A stretch of DNA of 64,000 nt from Mycolicibacterium rhodesiae JS60 (GTDB taxonomy: Bacteria; Actinomycetota; Actinomycetes; Mycobacteriales; Mycobacteriaceae): NCBI GenBank assembly GCA_000230935.2, contig AGIQ01000001.1:1736001-1800000 (forward strand). Direction: 5' to 3'. Positions 34,911-44,112 of this stretch are shown here, in pieces. Within the stretch, counting starts at the first letter, position 1. Every line of letters begins with the position of its first letter. Below the pieces are notes generated by a model. That model did not search any database. It saw only the letters and a program-made list of their open reading frames with translations, and was not told where the DNA came from. Made by a program: the position numbers and the translations under genes.

Positions 34911-36299
34911 GTGACCGGCGACCGATGGGGTTCGAAATGGATCCTGGCCGCTGTCTCGATCGCTCTGTTCTGCGTTCAGATCGACTACTTCGCGGTGAAC
35001 CTGGCGCTGCCGCGGATTGCCGCCGATCTGCACGCCGCCACCACAGACCTGCAATGGGTGATCAGCGTGTACATGCTGACCCTCGGTGCGTTCATGGTGC
35101 CCGCCGGCCGCATCGGAGACATCTTCGGCCGCCGCCGTGCGCTGCTGGCCGGCGTCGCACTGTTCGGCGCCGCGTCCGTCTGCTGCGCGATCGCCCCGGA
35201 CGCCGGGGTGCTGATCGCCGCCCGCGCGGCGCAGGGCATCGGTGCGGCGTTGATCTTCCCCGTGTCGGTCAGTGTGCTGACGAATGCCTACTCCGCCGAA
35301 GAGTCAAGCCGGGCAATCGGTTTGGCTTACGGAGTCGCCGGTTTGGGGAACGCGGCCGGGCCGGTGGTGGGTGGCATATTGACCGATACCCTGGGCTGGC
35401 GGGCGGTGTTCTGGCTCTTGGTCCCGTTCGCCGTGGTGTCACTGATCCTGGGTGTGCTGGCGATTCCCGAGACGTTCGATCACACCGCTGCGCGCCGCCT
35501 GGACCTGACCGGTCTCGGGTTGATCGTCACGGGCGTCGGGCTTTTCACGTTGACCGTCGACCGCGCGTCGTCCTGGGGGTGGACGTCGGTGGCCACGATG
35601 GGCGGGTTCGCCGCGGCGGTGGCGCTGCTGGCCGTATTCGTCGCCGTCGAGAGGCGCACGCGCTGGCCACTACTGGATCTGTCGCTCCTGGGTAACGGCC
35701 GGTTTGTCGTCCTGGTGGCCGCGGGCACCGTGGCCAACGTGGCCTACGCGGTGACGGTGTTCTTGTCGACGCTGAATCTGCAACAGGTCCGCGGACTGAC
35801 GCCACTGGTTGCGGGTCTATTGTTCCTCGGCCCGTCGGCGGGTGCGGCCCTTGGCGGAGTGCTGTCGGGCCGGCTGGCCACCTCCGATGTCGCCGGCCCG
35901 GCGGCTCCGGCTGGTCGTTCTCCGATCGCGGTGATGGGCGCCGGATGCACCGCAGCCGCGCTGGCGCTGGGACTGCTGGCCGCCGCGGGTAATCCGGTGA
36001 TCTATGTGGTGGCGCTGACCGCCTGCGGATTCACCATGGGTTTTGTCTACGCGTTCACCACGGTCGCGACGCAGGCCGTCGTCCCGCCGGAGCGCGCCGG
36101 GGGAGCCGCCGGCGTTACGCTGACGTTCCTCGTCACGATCGCCGGTATCGGGGTGGCGGTGGCGGGGACAGCCCTGGAAGCGTTGCAGGGCAACGGTTTC
36201 GGATCGGGAAGTGGGATCGCCACGATCCTGGCGGTCATCGCTGCACCGCTGCTGGTGGCTGGACTGGTGGTGCTGCAGCGTTCGCGGTCGCGGGTCTAG
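34911..36299 (+). CDS. MFS transporter, DHA2-like (14 membrane segments)
   Basis: This 462-residue major facilitator protein shows the loop motif GRIGDIFGRRRAL, the motif C-like GLGNAAGPVVGG and about 14 hydrophobic segments typical of drug:proton antiporters. The start is GTG, 24 bp after the P450. Co-orientation with the aromatic cluster suggests uptake of its substrate or export of a toxic intermediate. The stop overlaps the convergent dipeptidase gene. Confidence 0.88.
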   Translation: MTGDRWGSKWILAAVSIALFCVQIDYFAVNLALPRIAADLHAATTDLQWVISVYMLTLGAFMVPAGRIGDIFGRRRALLAGVALFGAASVCCAIAPDAGVLIAARAAQGIGAALIFPVSVSVLTNAYSAEESSRAIGLAYGVAGLGNAAGPVVGGILTDTLGWRAVFWLLVPFAVVSLILGVLAIPETFDHTAARRLDLTGLGLIVTGVGLFTLTVDRASSWGWTSVATMGGFAAAVALLAVFVAVERRTRWPLLDLSLLGNGRFVVLVAAGTVANVAYAVTVFLSTLNLQQVRGLTPLVAGLLFLGPSAGAALGGVLSGRLATSDVAGPAAPAGRSPIAVMGAGCTAAALALGLLAAAGNPVIYVVALTACGFTMGFVYAFTTVATQAVVPPERAGGAAGVTLTFLVTIAGIGVAVAGTALEALQGNGFGSGSGIATILAVIAAPLLVAGLVVLQRSRSRV

Positions 36300-36961
36300 T
36301 TGACCGGGACGTCGAGGATCGGGCGTTGGACGCCCGCGCCGGGCCCGTCGAAATGCCACCACTCACCGGAGTAGCCCGTCAGGCCGCCGTCGGCCATCGC
36401 GGCCCGCAGCCGCGCGCGGTTGGCCCGGGCGGCGGCGCTCACCCCGTCGGTGGCATAGGCCTGGGCGCGCGGAGAGAAATCGTCGAAATCGGTGCCCATA
36501 TCGACCAGCCTGCCGCCCTCGGCGATGGTCACGTCGACCGACCGTCCGGCCTCGTGGCTGCGGGCATACGGCCCGGGCTTGGCCACCCACGCCGGGTCGG
36601 GCACCGCGTCGAACATCCGTACCTGGACGTCGTGCGGGCGGTAGCAATCCCAGAACACCAGCACATCACCCTGGGTTCGGAGTTCGTCGGCGGCCTTCGC
36701 CAGCCCCGGTGCCATCGATTCGTGCACCAGGCAGCGGGCATCGGCGGGATACAGCGGGACGCCGACGAAGTTGTGCGGTGTCGCGTAGCGCAGGTCGATC
36801 ACCGCGTCGGGCACCACGGTCCGCACGTCGACGAAGTCGGCCGCGGCGGCCTGCGGGCTGACCGGCGGAACGTCACCCGGAGCCGCCGCGACCGGTACCG
36901 CCGTGACCGTCATCGCCGCCGCAGCCGCCAGAACGCTGAGGTCAGCCCGCGTTGGTCTCAT
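36296..36961 (-). CDS. Secreted D-Ala-D-Ala dipeptidase (VanX-like, M15D)
   Basis: This 221-residue protein has a signal peptide (VAAAPG region) and a M15 zinc peptidase domain. The zinc and catalytic residues are in SHEAGRSVDVTI (SHxxGxxxD) and EWWHFDGP (ExxH). The substrate-binding arginine region is FWDCYRPHDVQ. Such enzymes cleave D-Ala-D-Ala and take part in peptidoglycan recycling; without vanH/vanA neighbours this is not evidence of vancomycin resistance. It overlaps the upstream ANTAR gene by 20 bp. Confidence 0.87.
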   Translation of the reverse strand: MRPTRADLSVLAAAAAMTVTAVPVAAAPGDVPPVSPQAAAADFVDVRTVVPDAVIDLRYATPHNFVGVPLYPADARCLVHESMAPGLAKAADELRTQGDVLVFWDCYRPHDVQVRMFDAVPDPAWVAKPGPYARSHEAGRSVDVTIAEGGRLVDMGTDFDDFSPRAQAYATDGVSAAARANRARLRAAMADGGLTGYSGEWWHFDGPGAGVQRPILDVPVN

Positions 36962-37631
36962 GCGGGCTAACGATGCGCTGATCGGCGGTCAGCAGCAAGT
37001 TGTCGAAGGCCGAGCGGGCGGGCGCCGGCTCGGCCTGGGACAGACCGACGAAGTCGGCGACAACCCGCTCGGCCAGCAACCGAAGCTTGATGTTGGCTTC
37101 CTGCGAACGCCAGCGCAACAGGTCGAACGCCGCCTCGGAGTCGACGCCGTAGACGACCATCAACATGCCCTTGGCCTGCTCGATGGTCGCCCGGTTCTCG
37201 GCGATCTCGGCGATCGCCTCGCTGAGTTGCTTCTGGGTGCGGTCCTCGTTCGGCGTGACATCGACGTAGAAGCCGCTGGTGCCGATTACCGTCCCGATCT
37301 CGTCCTGCAGCGTGTCGGCCACGACGATGACGTGATGGATTCGGCCCGTGGTGTCGATGATGCGATGCCGCGTGCTGAACGCCTGATGCTGCCGCCGGAC
37401 GTTGTCGAGGGTGGTCGCGACCTGCTGATAGTCGTCGGGATGCTTGTGCGAAAGCACCAATTCGGTGGTCGGCGACACCGTGCCGGGCTGATAGCCGTGC
37501 ATGATCTGGACCTCGTCTGACCATTCCCAGCGTTCGTCGTCGAAGAAGAACCGAAACCAGCCCACCTGTTCTGGACGCACGCCGGTCGCTCCGTCGCCGT
37601 TTCTCAACGCCGGATCCTGGTCCGGAATCAT
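36942..37631 (-). CDS. PAS-ANTAR antitermination regulator
   Basis: This 229-residue protein has a PAS fold (residues ~25-125, with VQIMHGYQPG and a HRIIDTTGRIHHV strand) and a C-terminal ANTAR RNA-binding domain (ENRATIEQAKGMLMVVYGVDSE, then AAFDLLRWRSQEANIKL). ANTAR proteins bind paired RNA hairpins and prevent termination. The start MIPDQDP has a GAGGAG ribosome site; upstream in-frame ATGs lack one. The sensory input of the PAS domain is unknown. Confidence 0.87.
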   Translation of the reverse strand: MIPDQDPALRNGDGATGVRPEQVGWFRFFFDDERWEWSDEVQIMHGYQPGTVSPTTELVLSHKHPDDYQQVATTLDNVRRQHQAFSTRHRIIDTTGRIHHVIVVADTLQDEIGTVIGTSGFYVDVTPNEDRTQKQLSEAIAEIAENRATIEQAKGMLMVVYGVDSEAAFDLLRWRSQEANIKLRLLAERVVADFVGLSQAEPAPARSAFDNLLLTADQRIVSPHETNAG

Positions 37632-37928
37632 CGACACTCCTCGGCCCTGACAACCTTTCGGTTGTCCACAGTTCATCAGACCGCAGGTACCCGCGACGAC
37701 GACGAGCGCCATGAAGGCAGAACCCATCGCCGTCCCAGGTTCTGCGGGCAAGAGTTATTTACACCGTCGACCACCGTGTTTTCAAGGGGTATCGCCGACG
37801 TCTTCGAGCACATCAGGTCTGCTGTGACTGCAGTGACGGATGTAACGAATTGAGTTCGCCGTCGACATCACCTGTACAGGGCGTTCACGGCTCGGGGACG
37901 CCGCCCTGCAACCGCGGAGGACACGACG
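37632..37928. other. Intergenic region, 297 bp, no gene seen
   Basis: This is the divergent region between the PAS-ANTAR gene and a small exported protein gene. No convincing coding frame, palindrome or terminator stands out. A GGGTAT at 37787-37792 resembles a SigF-type -10 but has no matching GTTT at the right distance. Confidence 0.5.
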
Positions 37929-38363
37929 GTGACGATCACGATGAATGCCCGCCTGGGTCTCGGGATGCTGGCGGTTTCGGCGGCGTTTCTGGCGACACCC
38001 ACGGCATGGGCCGATCCCGCCGACCCGGCCATCCCGGCACCGGTGACCGCCGATCCCACCATCCCGGCACCGGTGGTCGCACCGGCCCCAGTCCAGCACT
38101 TGTCGAGCCCCGACAACCTGCCGCCGGGCACCACGTCGGAGGACACGCCGCCGCAGGGCCGGCTGGGCTATTGGCGCGACCTTCTGCACGCCATGCGCAC
38201 CCAGGAAGTATCCGGCAGTGATGCGCTGTTGCTGCTCACGCAACGTCCGCTCGACGCCGGTACGGCGCCGCCGACCGGTGTGCCGGCCGGCCCGACCGGG
38301 CCGGTCGGAACATCTGCGGTGCCGCCGGCCGTCGACGCGGGAGCACCCGTTCCTGCCGGCTAG
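37929..38363 (+). CDS. Small exported Pro/Ala-rich protein
   Basis: This 144-residue protein has a signal peptide (cleavage expected after TAWA) and a low-complexity mature part with repeats of DPxIPAPV and a Pro-Thr-Gly-rich C-terminus. Only the middle (about residues 77-105, GYWRDLLHAMRTQEVSGSDALLLL) looks folded, as two helices. The start is GTG, with an ATG four codons further as alternative; AGGA lies upstream. Its function is unknown. It ends overlapping the convergent SulP gene by 4 bp. Confidence 0.7.
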   Translation: MTITMNARLGLGMLAVSAAFLATPTAWADPADPAIPAPVTADPTIPAPVVAPAPVQHLSSPDNLPPGTTSEDTPPQGRLGYWRDLLHAMRTQEVSGSDALLLLTQRPLDAGTAPPTGVPAGPTGPVGTSAVPPAVDAGAPVPAG

Positions 38364-40033
38364 GTCTTTTCGACGGCCTCGACCGCGGCGTCGAGGTCGG
38401 GTTGGTAGCGACCTTCTGCCTCGAACTCCTGCCACCATTCGGTGCGCTGCACTGTCTGCAATGCCTTGTCCGGTAGCGCACTGACCATCAGCCGTATCCC
38501 GGCGCCGGACAGTTCGAGGTCGAGGTCGACCAGAATGTGCAGCACCGTCGACTCCAGCACGGTCTGCCGAACGAGGTCCAGCACCACCGTCGCCGGGTTG
38601 GTGTCGGCTCCGAGCGCAGCCGCGCGGACGGCGGCGATGTTCGGGCGCACATTGGCGGCGTAGAGCGGGACGAGGCAGCGCAGCACCAGCGGGTCGGCCG
38701 GAATCAGCTCCGCGTTCTCGGGCTGTTCGATCCAGGCGCCGGTCTCATGACGCACGACTTGAACGACGTGCGGGGAGTTCACCACGTGCAGGACCACCAG
38801 CAGGGTGACCGCCACCGCGACGGCCACCGCGGGGATGAGTCCGAATGCCAACCCGATCAGTGCCACACCGATGGCGCCGAAACACTCGCGGGGATTGAGG
38901 CGGTAGAGGCTGCGCAGCCCGCCGACGTCGACGAGCCGGGTGACCGCGACGACGACGACCGCACCGAGCACCGCCTGGGGCAGCAGGCTCAGCACCGGGG
39001 CGACGAACAACGCGACGAGGACAGCGAGGGCCACCAACACCAGACCGCTGATCTGGCTGCGCGCGCCGGAGCGCAGGTTCACCGATGTCTGCGCGAATCC
39101 GCCCGCCGGCGGCAGCGAATGGAAGAACGCCCCAGCGACCGACGCGACCCCCAGTGCGGTCAGCTCGCGGTCCGGCTCGATCGGGCTGTCCTCGGCACGC
39201 CTCGAGGTCCGGGCCACGGCAATTGTTTCCAGGAACGCCATCACCGCGATGGCGAAGGCGCCCGGAACCAACGACAGCATGTGGCGATCGAGATGGGGCA
39301 GCTCGGGTACCGGAAAACCAGACGGTACTGTCGGGATCAACGCCACCCCATGGGTCGGTAGCGCAACGGTGGCGCTGACCGCGATGGCGATGACGATCAC
39401 GACGAGTGGTCCCGGAACACGGGGTACGAACTTGGTCAGCGAGAACAGCACGGCCAGACACACCGCCGACACCGCGACGGTAGCCGGGTTGGCGTGGGAG
39501 ATATCCGAGAGCGCGGCCCAGGCCACCTTGAAGAACCCGGTCGTGTGGGGGTGGGGCGCCACGCCGAGCAGCTTCGGTAGCTGTGCGGCCATGACGGTCA
39601 GGCCGACGGCGACCTTGATGCCGATGAGCGTCATATCGCTGATGTTGTCGACGAGCATGCCGAGGCGAAACACCCTGGCGGCCAACAGGAACAGGCCCAC
39701 CAGCAGCGTCAAGGTCACCAGATCGCCGCGTTGATCGTCCGAACCGATGAGAACCCCGCCGGCGAGCATCGTCGAGGCCGTCAGCGTGGAGACCGTCGAC
39801 GAGGTGGTGACGCTGGCCATCCGGGAACCGCCGATGAAGGCGTACACCATCACCGGGATGATGCAGGTGTACAAGCCCATCTGCACAGGCATGTTGGCCA
39901 CCGTCGCGTAGGCCATCGCCAACGGGATGACCACGGCCCCGGTGCTCAGGCCGGCCAGTACGTCGGCCCGCAACCAACTCGCGTGATACGGGCGAATTCC
40001 CGGGGCCAGCCAGGCGTGCGCGGTGGTGGACAC
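38360..40033 (-). CDS. SulP-family anion transporter with STAS domain
   Basis: This 557-residue protein has 10-14 membrane segments with the SulP signature region PLAMAYATVANMPVQMGLYTC near the N-terminus and a C-terminal cytoplasmic STAS domain (about residues 440-545, with VVLDLVRQTVLESTVLHILVD). SulP proteins carry sulfate, bicarbonate or other anions. The start is GTG. The gene stands alone, 106 bp upstream of the end of the SOUL gene on the other side. Confidence 0.88.
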   Translation of the reverse strand: MSTTAHAWLAPGIRPYHASWLRADVLAGLSTGAVVIPLAMAYATVANMPVQMGLYTCIIPVMVYAFIGGSRMASVTTSSTVSTLTASTMLAGGVLIGSDDQRGDLVTLTLLVGLFLLAARVFRLGMLVDNISDMTLIGIKVAVGLTVMAAQLPKLLGVAPHPHTTGFFKVAWAALSDISHANPATVAVSAVCLAVLFSLTKFVPRVPGPLVVIVIAIAVSATVALPTHGVALIPTVPSGFPVPELPHLDRHMLSLVPGAFAIAVMAFLETIAVARTSRRAEDSPIEPDRELTALGVASVAGAFFHSLPPAGGFAQTSVNLRSGARSQISGLVLVALAVLVALFVAPVLSLLPQAVLGAVVVVAVTRLVDVGGLRSLYRLNPRECFGAIGVALIGLAFGLIPAVAVAVAVTLLVVLHVVNSPHVVQVVRHETGAWIEQPENAELIPADPLVLRCLVPLYAANVRPNIAAVRAAALGADTNPATVVLDLVRQTVLESTVLHILVDLDLELSGAGIRLMVSALPDKALQTVQRTEWWQEFEAEGRYQPDLDAAVEAVEKT

Positions 40034-40139
40034 GAGCGGAATTGTGACACCTCAATCGCGCTGGATGCGCGCCTTGTGGGCTCTGCGATAGGGGATCCGC
40101 ATAGCGGACCATTGCTGTGCCGCGAGCGGCGTCAGCGAA

Positions 40140-40772
40140 TCACCGATCCTCGGCGAGGCCTATCACGACTTCGTTGCGGCGTCGGCACGGCAACGTCCAC
40201 GGCGGATCGTAGAACCAGGCCAACGGGTCACCGGTTGGTTCGATCCCGTTGCGGTACAAGACGTTCAAGAGCTGCTCGGTGCGCTCGCCGACCGCGGCGG
40301 GGCCGATGCTCCCGGTGAACCGGAGGACCGCCACAGTCTCCTCGGGAACTTTCACCAGACGGACCCGGTCGTCGGCGGGCGTCGGCAGCGTGTCCAGTGT
40401 GTACTTCGACGGCATGAAGAACCGGATGACCCATTCGCCGGAGGGGCGCCGTTGGGTGGCGACCGGCGCGGTCATCGCGATCTTCTCGCTGGGCTGTTGG
40501 GCCACCGGAGCCGTCATGGCGATCTTGTCGCCGCCGGCGTTGGCGCCGAAAATGTAGCGGGCCAGCAGCCTGAATCCCTGATTGCGCGCCGATTCCTCGT
40601 CGGCCCCGATCGCCGTCTCGGCTGCGACGCGGGGGCCGTACCGGCGAATTTCAACTCCCCCGATCTGCCGTTCCACCGTGTACGCGGGCTCCTCGGTGCC
40701 GAGCCGGATGCCCACGATGTTGCCCACACCTTCGGCGACTTGCACCACCGCGCCGGCGATCGTCCTCAGCAT
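40140..40772 (-). CDS. SOUL-family heme-binding protein
   Basis: This 210-residue protein matches the SOUL/HBP fold: IRRYGPRVAAET, the motif KIAMTAPV occurring twice, VIRFFMPSKYTLDTLP and the C-terminal YDPPWTLPCRRRNEV. SOUL proteins bind heme or related porphyrins. The N-terminal ~25 residues are weakly hydrophobic and may associate with the membrane. There is no clear operon partner. Confidence 0.88.
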   Translation of the reverse strand: MLRTIAGAVVQVAEGVGNIVGIRLGTEEPAYTVERQIGGVEIRRYGPRVAAETAIGADEESARNQGFRLLARYIFGANAGGDKIAMTAPVAQQPSEKIAMTAPVATQRRPSGEWVIRFFMPSKYTLDTLPTPADDRVRLVKVPEETVAVLRFTGSIGPAAVGERTEQLLNVLYRNGIEPTGDPLAWFYDPPWTLPCRRRNEVVIGLAEDR

Positions 40773-40822
40773 GTGTCAGCCCTCCTTCGTCACCCCATCA
40801 GATACCCGTATATCGTCCGGTG

Positions 40823-41659
40823 ATGACTCGGGTTTCGATAATCACAGGTGGTGCGGGCGGCATGGGCCGGGCGACGGCGAAGATCGTTGGTCAGGACCGC
40901 ACGCTGGTGCTGTGCGACGTCAGGCAAGATCGCTTGGACGCCGCATCGGCCGAGCTGAGCGAGTTGGGGATCACCGCCACGGCGGTCAACTGCGACGTCA
41001 CCGATCGCGACGCCGTCGGGCGGCTGTTCGAGACGGCGGCCGGCCTCGGACCGATCGCGTCGGTGATCCACACCGCCGGAGTCAGCCCGAGCATGGGCGA
41101 CGCCGATTACGTGATGACAACCAATGCGATCGGCACGCTCAACGTCAACGAGGAGTTCTTCACCTCGGCCGGCGAAGGCGCCGCGATCGTCAACGTGGCG
41201 TCGATGGCCTCGCACATGCTGCCCGAGGAGCTCGTCCCGTCACAGCATTTCGACCTCGCCTTCACCGACCAGAAGCGCTTCCTCGCCGAACTGCTGGCGG
41301 CCTGCGATATCGCGGGGGAGGAGATGCGCTCCGGGCTGGCCTACGGCATCAGCAAGACCTTTGTGCGCTGGTACAGCTCGTCGCAGGCCGAACGGTTCAA
41401 CGGCAAGGGCCTGCGCATCGTCTCGGTCTCCCCGGGGTCGGTCGATACCGAGATGGGTCTGCTGGAAGCCGATGCCGGCGCCGGGGCAATGGTCGCCAAC
41501 GCCGCGGTCCCGCGCTGGGGAAAGGCCGAGGAGATGGCCGAGTTGTTCGCCTTCTGCGCCAGTGACCGCGCCGGTTATCTGACCGGAACCGACCTCCTCA
41601 ACGACGGCGGCGTGATCGCCTCGATGCGGGAACGGGCCCGGGTCGCTGAAAACGGCTAA
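40823..41659 (+). CDS. SDR-family oxidoreductase
   Basis: This 278-residue short-chain dehydrogenase has TGGAGGMG at the N-terminus, the aspartate of CDVRQDRL for NAD preference, HTAG, and the YGISK active-site pair. A GTG one codon earlier is an alternative start. The insert before the Tyr (about residues 140-170) is longer than in classical members. It ends overlapping the convergent acyl-CoA dehydrogenase gene by 4 bp. Its substrate is unknown. Confidence 0.87.
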   Translation: MTRVSIITGGAGGMGRATAKIVGQDRTLVLCDVRQDRLDAASAELSELGITATAVNCDVTDRDAVGRLFETAAGLGPIASVIHTAGVSPSMGDADYVMTTNAIGTLNVNEEFFTSAGEGAAIVNVASMASHMLPEELVPSQHFDLAFTDQKRFLAELLAACDIAGEEMRSGLAYGISKTFVRWYSSSQAERFNGKGLRIVSVSPGSVDTEMGLLEADAGAGAMVANAAVPRWGKAEEMAELFAFCASDRAGYLTGTDLLNDGGVIASMRERARVAENG

Positions 41660-42780
41660 GGGCGAGTCAGTTTCGCATACCGCATGCGGTGGGAGTCGGT
41701 GGAACCGAACTCGTACTGCAGCGCGGTGAGCCGCTTGAAGTAGTGACCGATCGCCAGTTCCTCGGTCATGCCCATGCCGCCATGCAGCTGCACGGAGTTC
41801 TGGCCCAGGAATCGGGCGGCCCGTCCGATGGTCGCCTTGGCCGCGGAAACCGCTCGGGCCCGGACGTGCGGCTCGGCTTCCAGGTTCAGCACCGCGAGAT
41901 ACACGGCGGCCACGGCCTGTTCGAGTTCCAGGTACATGTCGACCATGCGGTGCTGCAGAACCTGGAAGTTGCCGATCGGCTGCCCGAATTGCTGTCGCTG
42001 CTTGCAGTATTCGACAGTGTCGGACAACACCTTTCGCATCGCACCGACCGCCTCTGCGCAGACCGCGGCCGCGCCCTCGTCACTGGCCTGCGCCAACGAC
42101 GCGGTCGCGTCGTCGGTGAGCAGCGTATCGGCGGGGAGGCGCAGCTGGTCCATCGTCAGGTCGGCGGCACGCCGATCGTCGATGGTGCGGTAGCCGTGTA
42201 CCTCCAGGCCTGCCGGCGGCGCCGCCGGGTCGAACTCGGTGAGGAACAACGAAACCCCTTGTGAGTCGGGGCTTGTCTTGGCCGTGATCAGCAGATGGGT
42301 TGCCAGTGGTGCGGCCGTGACGACGATCTTCTCGCCCGTGAGCACCCAGTCGCCGCCGGTGTGGACCGCCGTGGTCGACACCGAGTGGGCGCCACCGGGC
42401 TCGGTGCTCGCCAGGGCGACGATGGCGCTGCCGTCGGCAATGCGCTCCAAAAGTGCCGCGGCAGCCGGGTTGTCGGTCCGCTGCAGCAGGCCACCGGCGA
42501 CGACGACGGTGTCGATGAACGGTTCGATCACCAGCGCCCGACCGAGCTCTTCGGCGATGACCATGATTTCGACTGGGCCCCCGCCGATTCCGCCGACCGA
42601 CTCCGGGAACGCGGCGCCGAGGATGCCCAGTTCGTCGGCCAGGCCGCGCCAGATGTCGGGCTGCCAGCCCGGCCCGAGCTTGGCCGCCGTGCGGCTCTTC
42701 TCGAGGTCGTAGCGGGTGGCCAGGAACTTGCCGAGCCCGTCGCGCAGGAGCTCTTGTTCTTTGTTCAGGTTGAAGTCCAT
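41656..42780 (-). CDS. Acyl-CoA dehydrogenase, second subunit of a pair
   Basis: This 374-residue acyl-CoA dehydrogenase-fold protein has STEPGGAHS in the flavin region and LHGGMGMTEELAIGHYFKRL at the end. The usual late catalytic Glu motif (GGTxE) is replaced by EFGSTDSHRMR, as in one subunit of alpha2-beta2 mycobacterial dehydrogenases acting on steroid CoA esters. It overlaps the upstream dehydrogenase by one base (TAATG). The two probably form a mixed heterotetramer. Confidence 0.87.
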   Translation of the reverse strand: MDFNLNKEQELLRDGLGKFLATRYDLEKSRTAAKLGPGWQPDIWRGLADELGILGAAFPESVGGIGGGPVEIMVIAEELGRALVIEPFIDTVVVAGGLLQRTDNPAAAALLERIADGSAIVALASTEPGGAHSVSTTAVHTGGDWVLTGEKIVVTAAPLATHLLITAKTSPDSQGVSLFLTEFDPAAPPAGLEVHGYRTIDDRRAADLTMDQLRLPADTLLTDDATASLAQASDEGAAAVCAEAVGAMRKVLSDTVEYCKQRQQFGQPIGNFQVLQHRMVDMYLELEQAVAAVYLAVLNLEAEPHVRARAVSAAKATIGRAARFLGQNSVQLHGGMGMTEELAIGHYFKRLTALQYEFGSTDSHRMRYAKLTRP

Positions 42781-44012
42781 TACAGCCCCAATGTCGCCTT
42801 GGCCAGGATGTTGCGTTGAATCTCGTTGCTGCCCGCGTAGATCGAACCAGCGCGGTCGTTGAAGTAGCGCAGCGCCGCGACCGCCTGCCAGGGCTCGCCG
42901 CTGACGTAGCCATCGGCCGGTGGTTCGAAGTCCGAGACCGGACCCCCGGGGTAGGTCGCGTGCGGCTGATACGCCCGGCCGCGGGGTCCGGCGGCCTCCA
43001 TGGCGAGTTCGGTGATGGCCTGCGAGAGTTCGGTGGACAGGACCTTCAGCATCGATGAGGCGGCGCCGGGGTTTCCACCCTCGGCAACCGTTGTCAGAAC
43101 CCGGTATTCGAGGATCTCGAGCACGTCGGCGCGGATGCGGATGTCGGCGAGTTTGGCCGCGAACGTCGGATCGTCGATCAGCGCGCCGCCGGCCGGGCCC
43201 GGTTGTCCGACCGCCTCGGTAGCGATCGAGCCGGCCAACGCTTGTAGCGCGGGTGCTGTTGCGCCGCCACCGCGTTCGAACTCCAGGAGGTACTTGGCTA
43301 CCGTCCAGCCGCCGTCGATCTCGCCGATCACATTCGCCTTGGGCACCCGGACGGCGTCGAAGAAGATCTGGTTTTGCACCTTCTCGCCGGAGGTCATCAC
43401 CAGCGGGCGAATCTCGATACCGGGCGTGCTCATGTCGATGAGGACGAAGGTGATGCCCTGTTGCTTCTTGGCCGAGCGCGACGTGCGCACGAGGGCGAAG
43501 ATCCAGTTGGCCTCCGTGGCATGGGTGGTCCAGATCTTGCTGCCGGTACAGATGAGGTCGTCACCATCATTGGCCGCCGACATCGTCAGCGCGGCCAGGT
43601 CCGAGCCCGCCTCGGGCTCGGAATAGCCCTGGCAGAAGAACACCTCGCCGGTGAGGATGCGCGGCAGGAAGTAGTCCTTCTGCTCTGGCGTGCCGTAGGC
43701 GATGATCGCGTGGGCGACCATCCGGATTCCCATCGGCGACAGCGACGGCGCCCCGGCCAACGTGGATTCGCGGCTGAAGATGTAGTGCTGGGTCAGCGTC
43801 CAGTCGCAGCCGCCGTGCTCGACCGGCCAGGCCGGCGCGGCCCAGCCGCGTTCGTGCAGGATCGCCTGCCACGCCATGCTGGCCTCGTGGTCGGCGTAGA
43901 CGCTGGTCATCAGGCGGCCGGCCCGGCGCAGGTCCGGTGTGAGCTTCTCGTCGAGGAACGCCCTGACCTCGGCTTGGAACTCGAGATCCTTCGCCGACCA
44001 TGACAGGTCCAT
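42780..44012 (-). CDS. Acyl-CoA dehydrogenase, first subunit of a pair
   Basis: This 410-residue FadE-type protein has QGYSEPEAGSDLAAL, GSKIWTTHA, and SIYAGSNEIQRNILAKATLGL at the C-terminus, keeping the GSNEIQ element. The start chosen is MDLSWSAKDLEFQ with an AAGGGGA ribosome site; an opening 15 codons longer has none. The tight coupling to a second dehydrogenase is the hallmark of heterotetrameric steroid or branched-chain acyl-CoA dehydrogenases. The partner substrate genes are not adjacent. Confidence 0.9.
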   Translation of the reverse strand: MDLSWSAKDLEFQAEVRAFLDEKLTPDLRRAGRLMTSVYADHEASMAWQAILHERGWAAPAWPVEHGGCDWTLTQHYIFSRESTLAGAPSLSPMGIRMVAHAIIAYGTPEQKDYFLPRILTGEVFFCQGYSEPEAGSDLAALTMSAANDGDDLICTGSKIWTTHATEANWIFALVRTSRSAKKQQGITFVLIDMSTPGIEIRPLVMTSGEKVQNQIFFDAVRVPKANVIGEIDGGWTVAKYLLEFERGGGATAPALQALAGSIATEAVGQPGPAGGALIDDPTFAAKLADIRIRADVLEILEYRVLTTVAEGGNPGAASSMLKVLSTELSQAITELAMEAAGPRGRAYQPHATYPGGPVSDFEPPADGYVSGEPWQAVAALRYFNDRAGSIYAGSNEIQRNILAKATLGL

Positions 44013-44112
44013 CTGACGTCCCCTTATCTGCGCACGGCCGTTTTCAGAAGTGACCATAGCCCGTCGGCCGTTGCCGGCCTGCCGAGGGTGTGGTCTGACT
44101 TATTCTGCGCGG

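Noticed and set aside
36296..36961. Vancomycin-resistance gene
   Set aside because: The VanX-like peptidase is secreted and has no vanH, vanA or vanRS neighbours, so a peptidoglycan-recycling role is more likely.
36326..37520. Plus-strand open frames opposite the VanX-like and ANTAR genes
   Set aside because: Shadow frames with no domain; the minus-strand proteins have clear catalytic and RNA-binding motifs.
37787..37792. GGGTAT as a SigF-type -10 element
   Set aside because: No GTTT at the required 15-17 bp distance; the nearest GTTT is only a few bases upstream.
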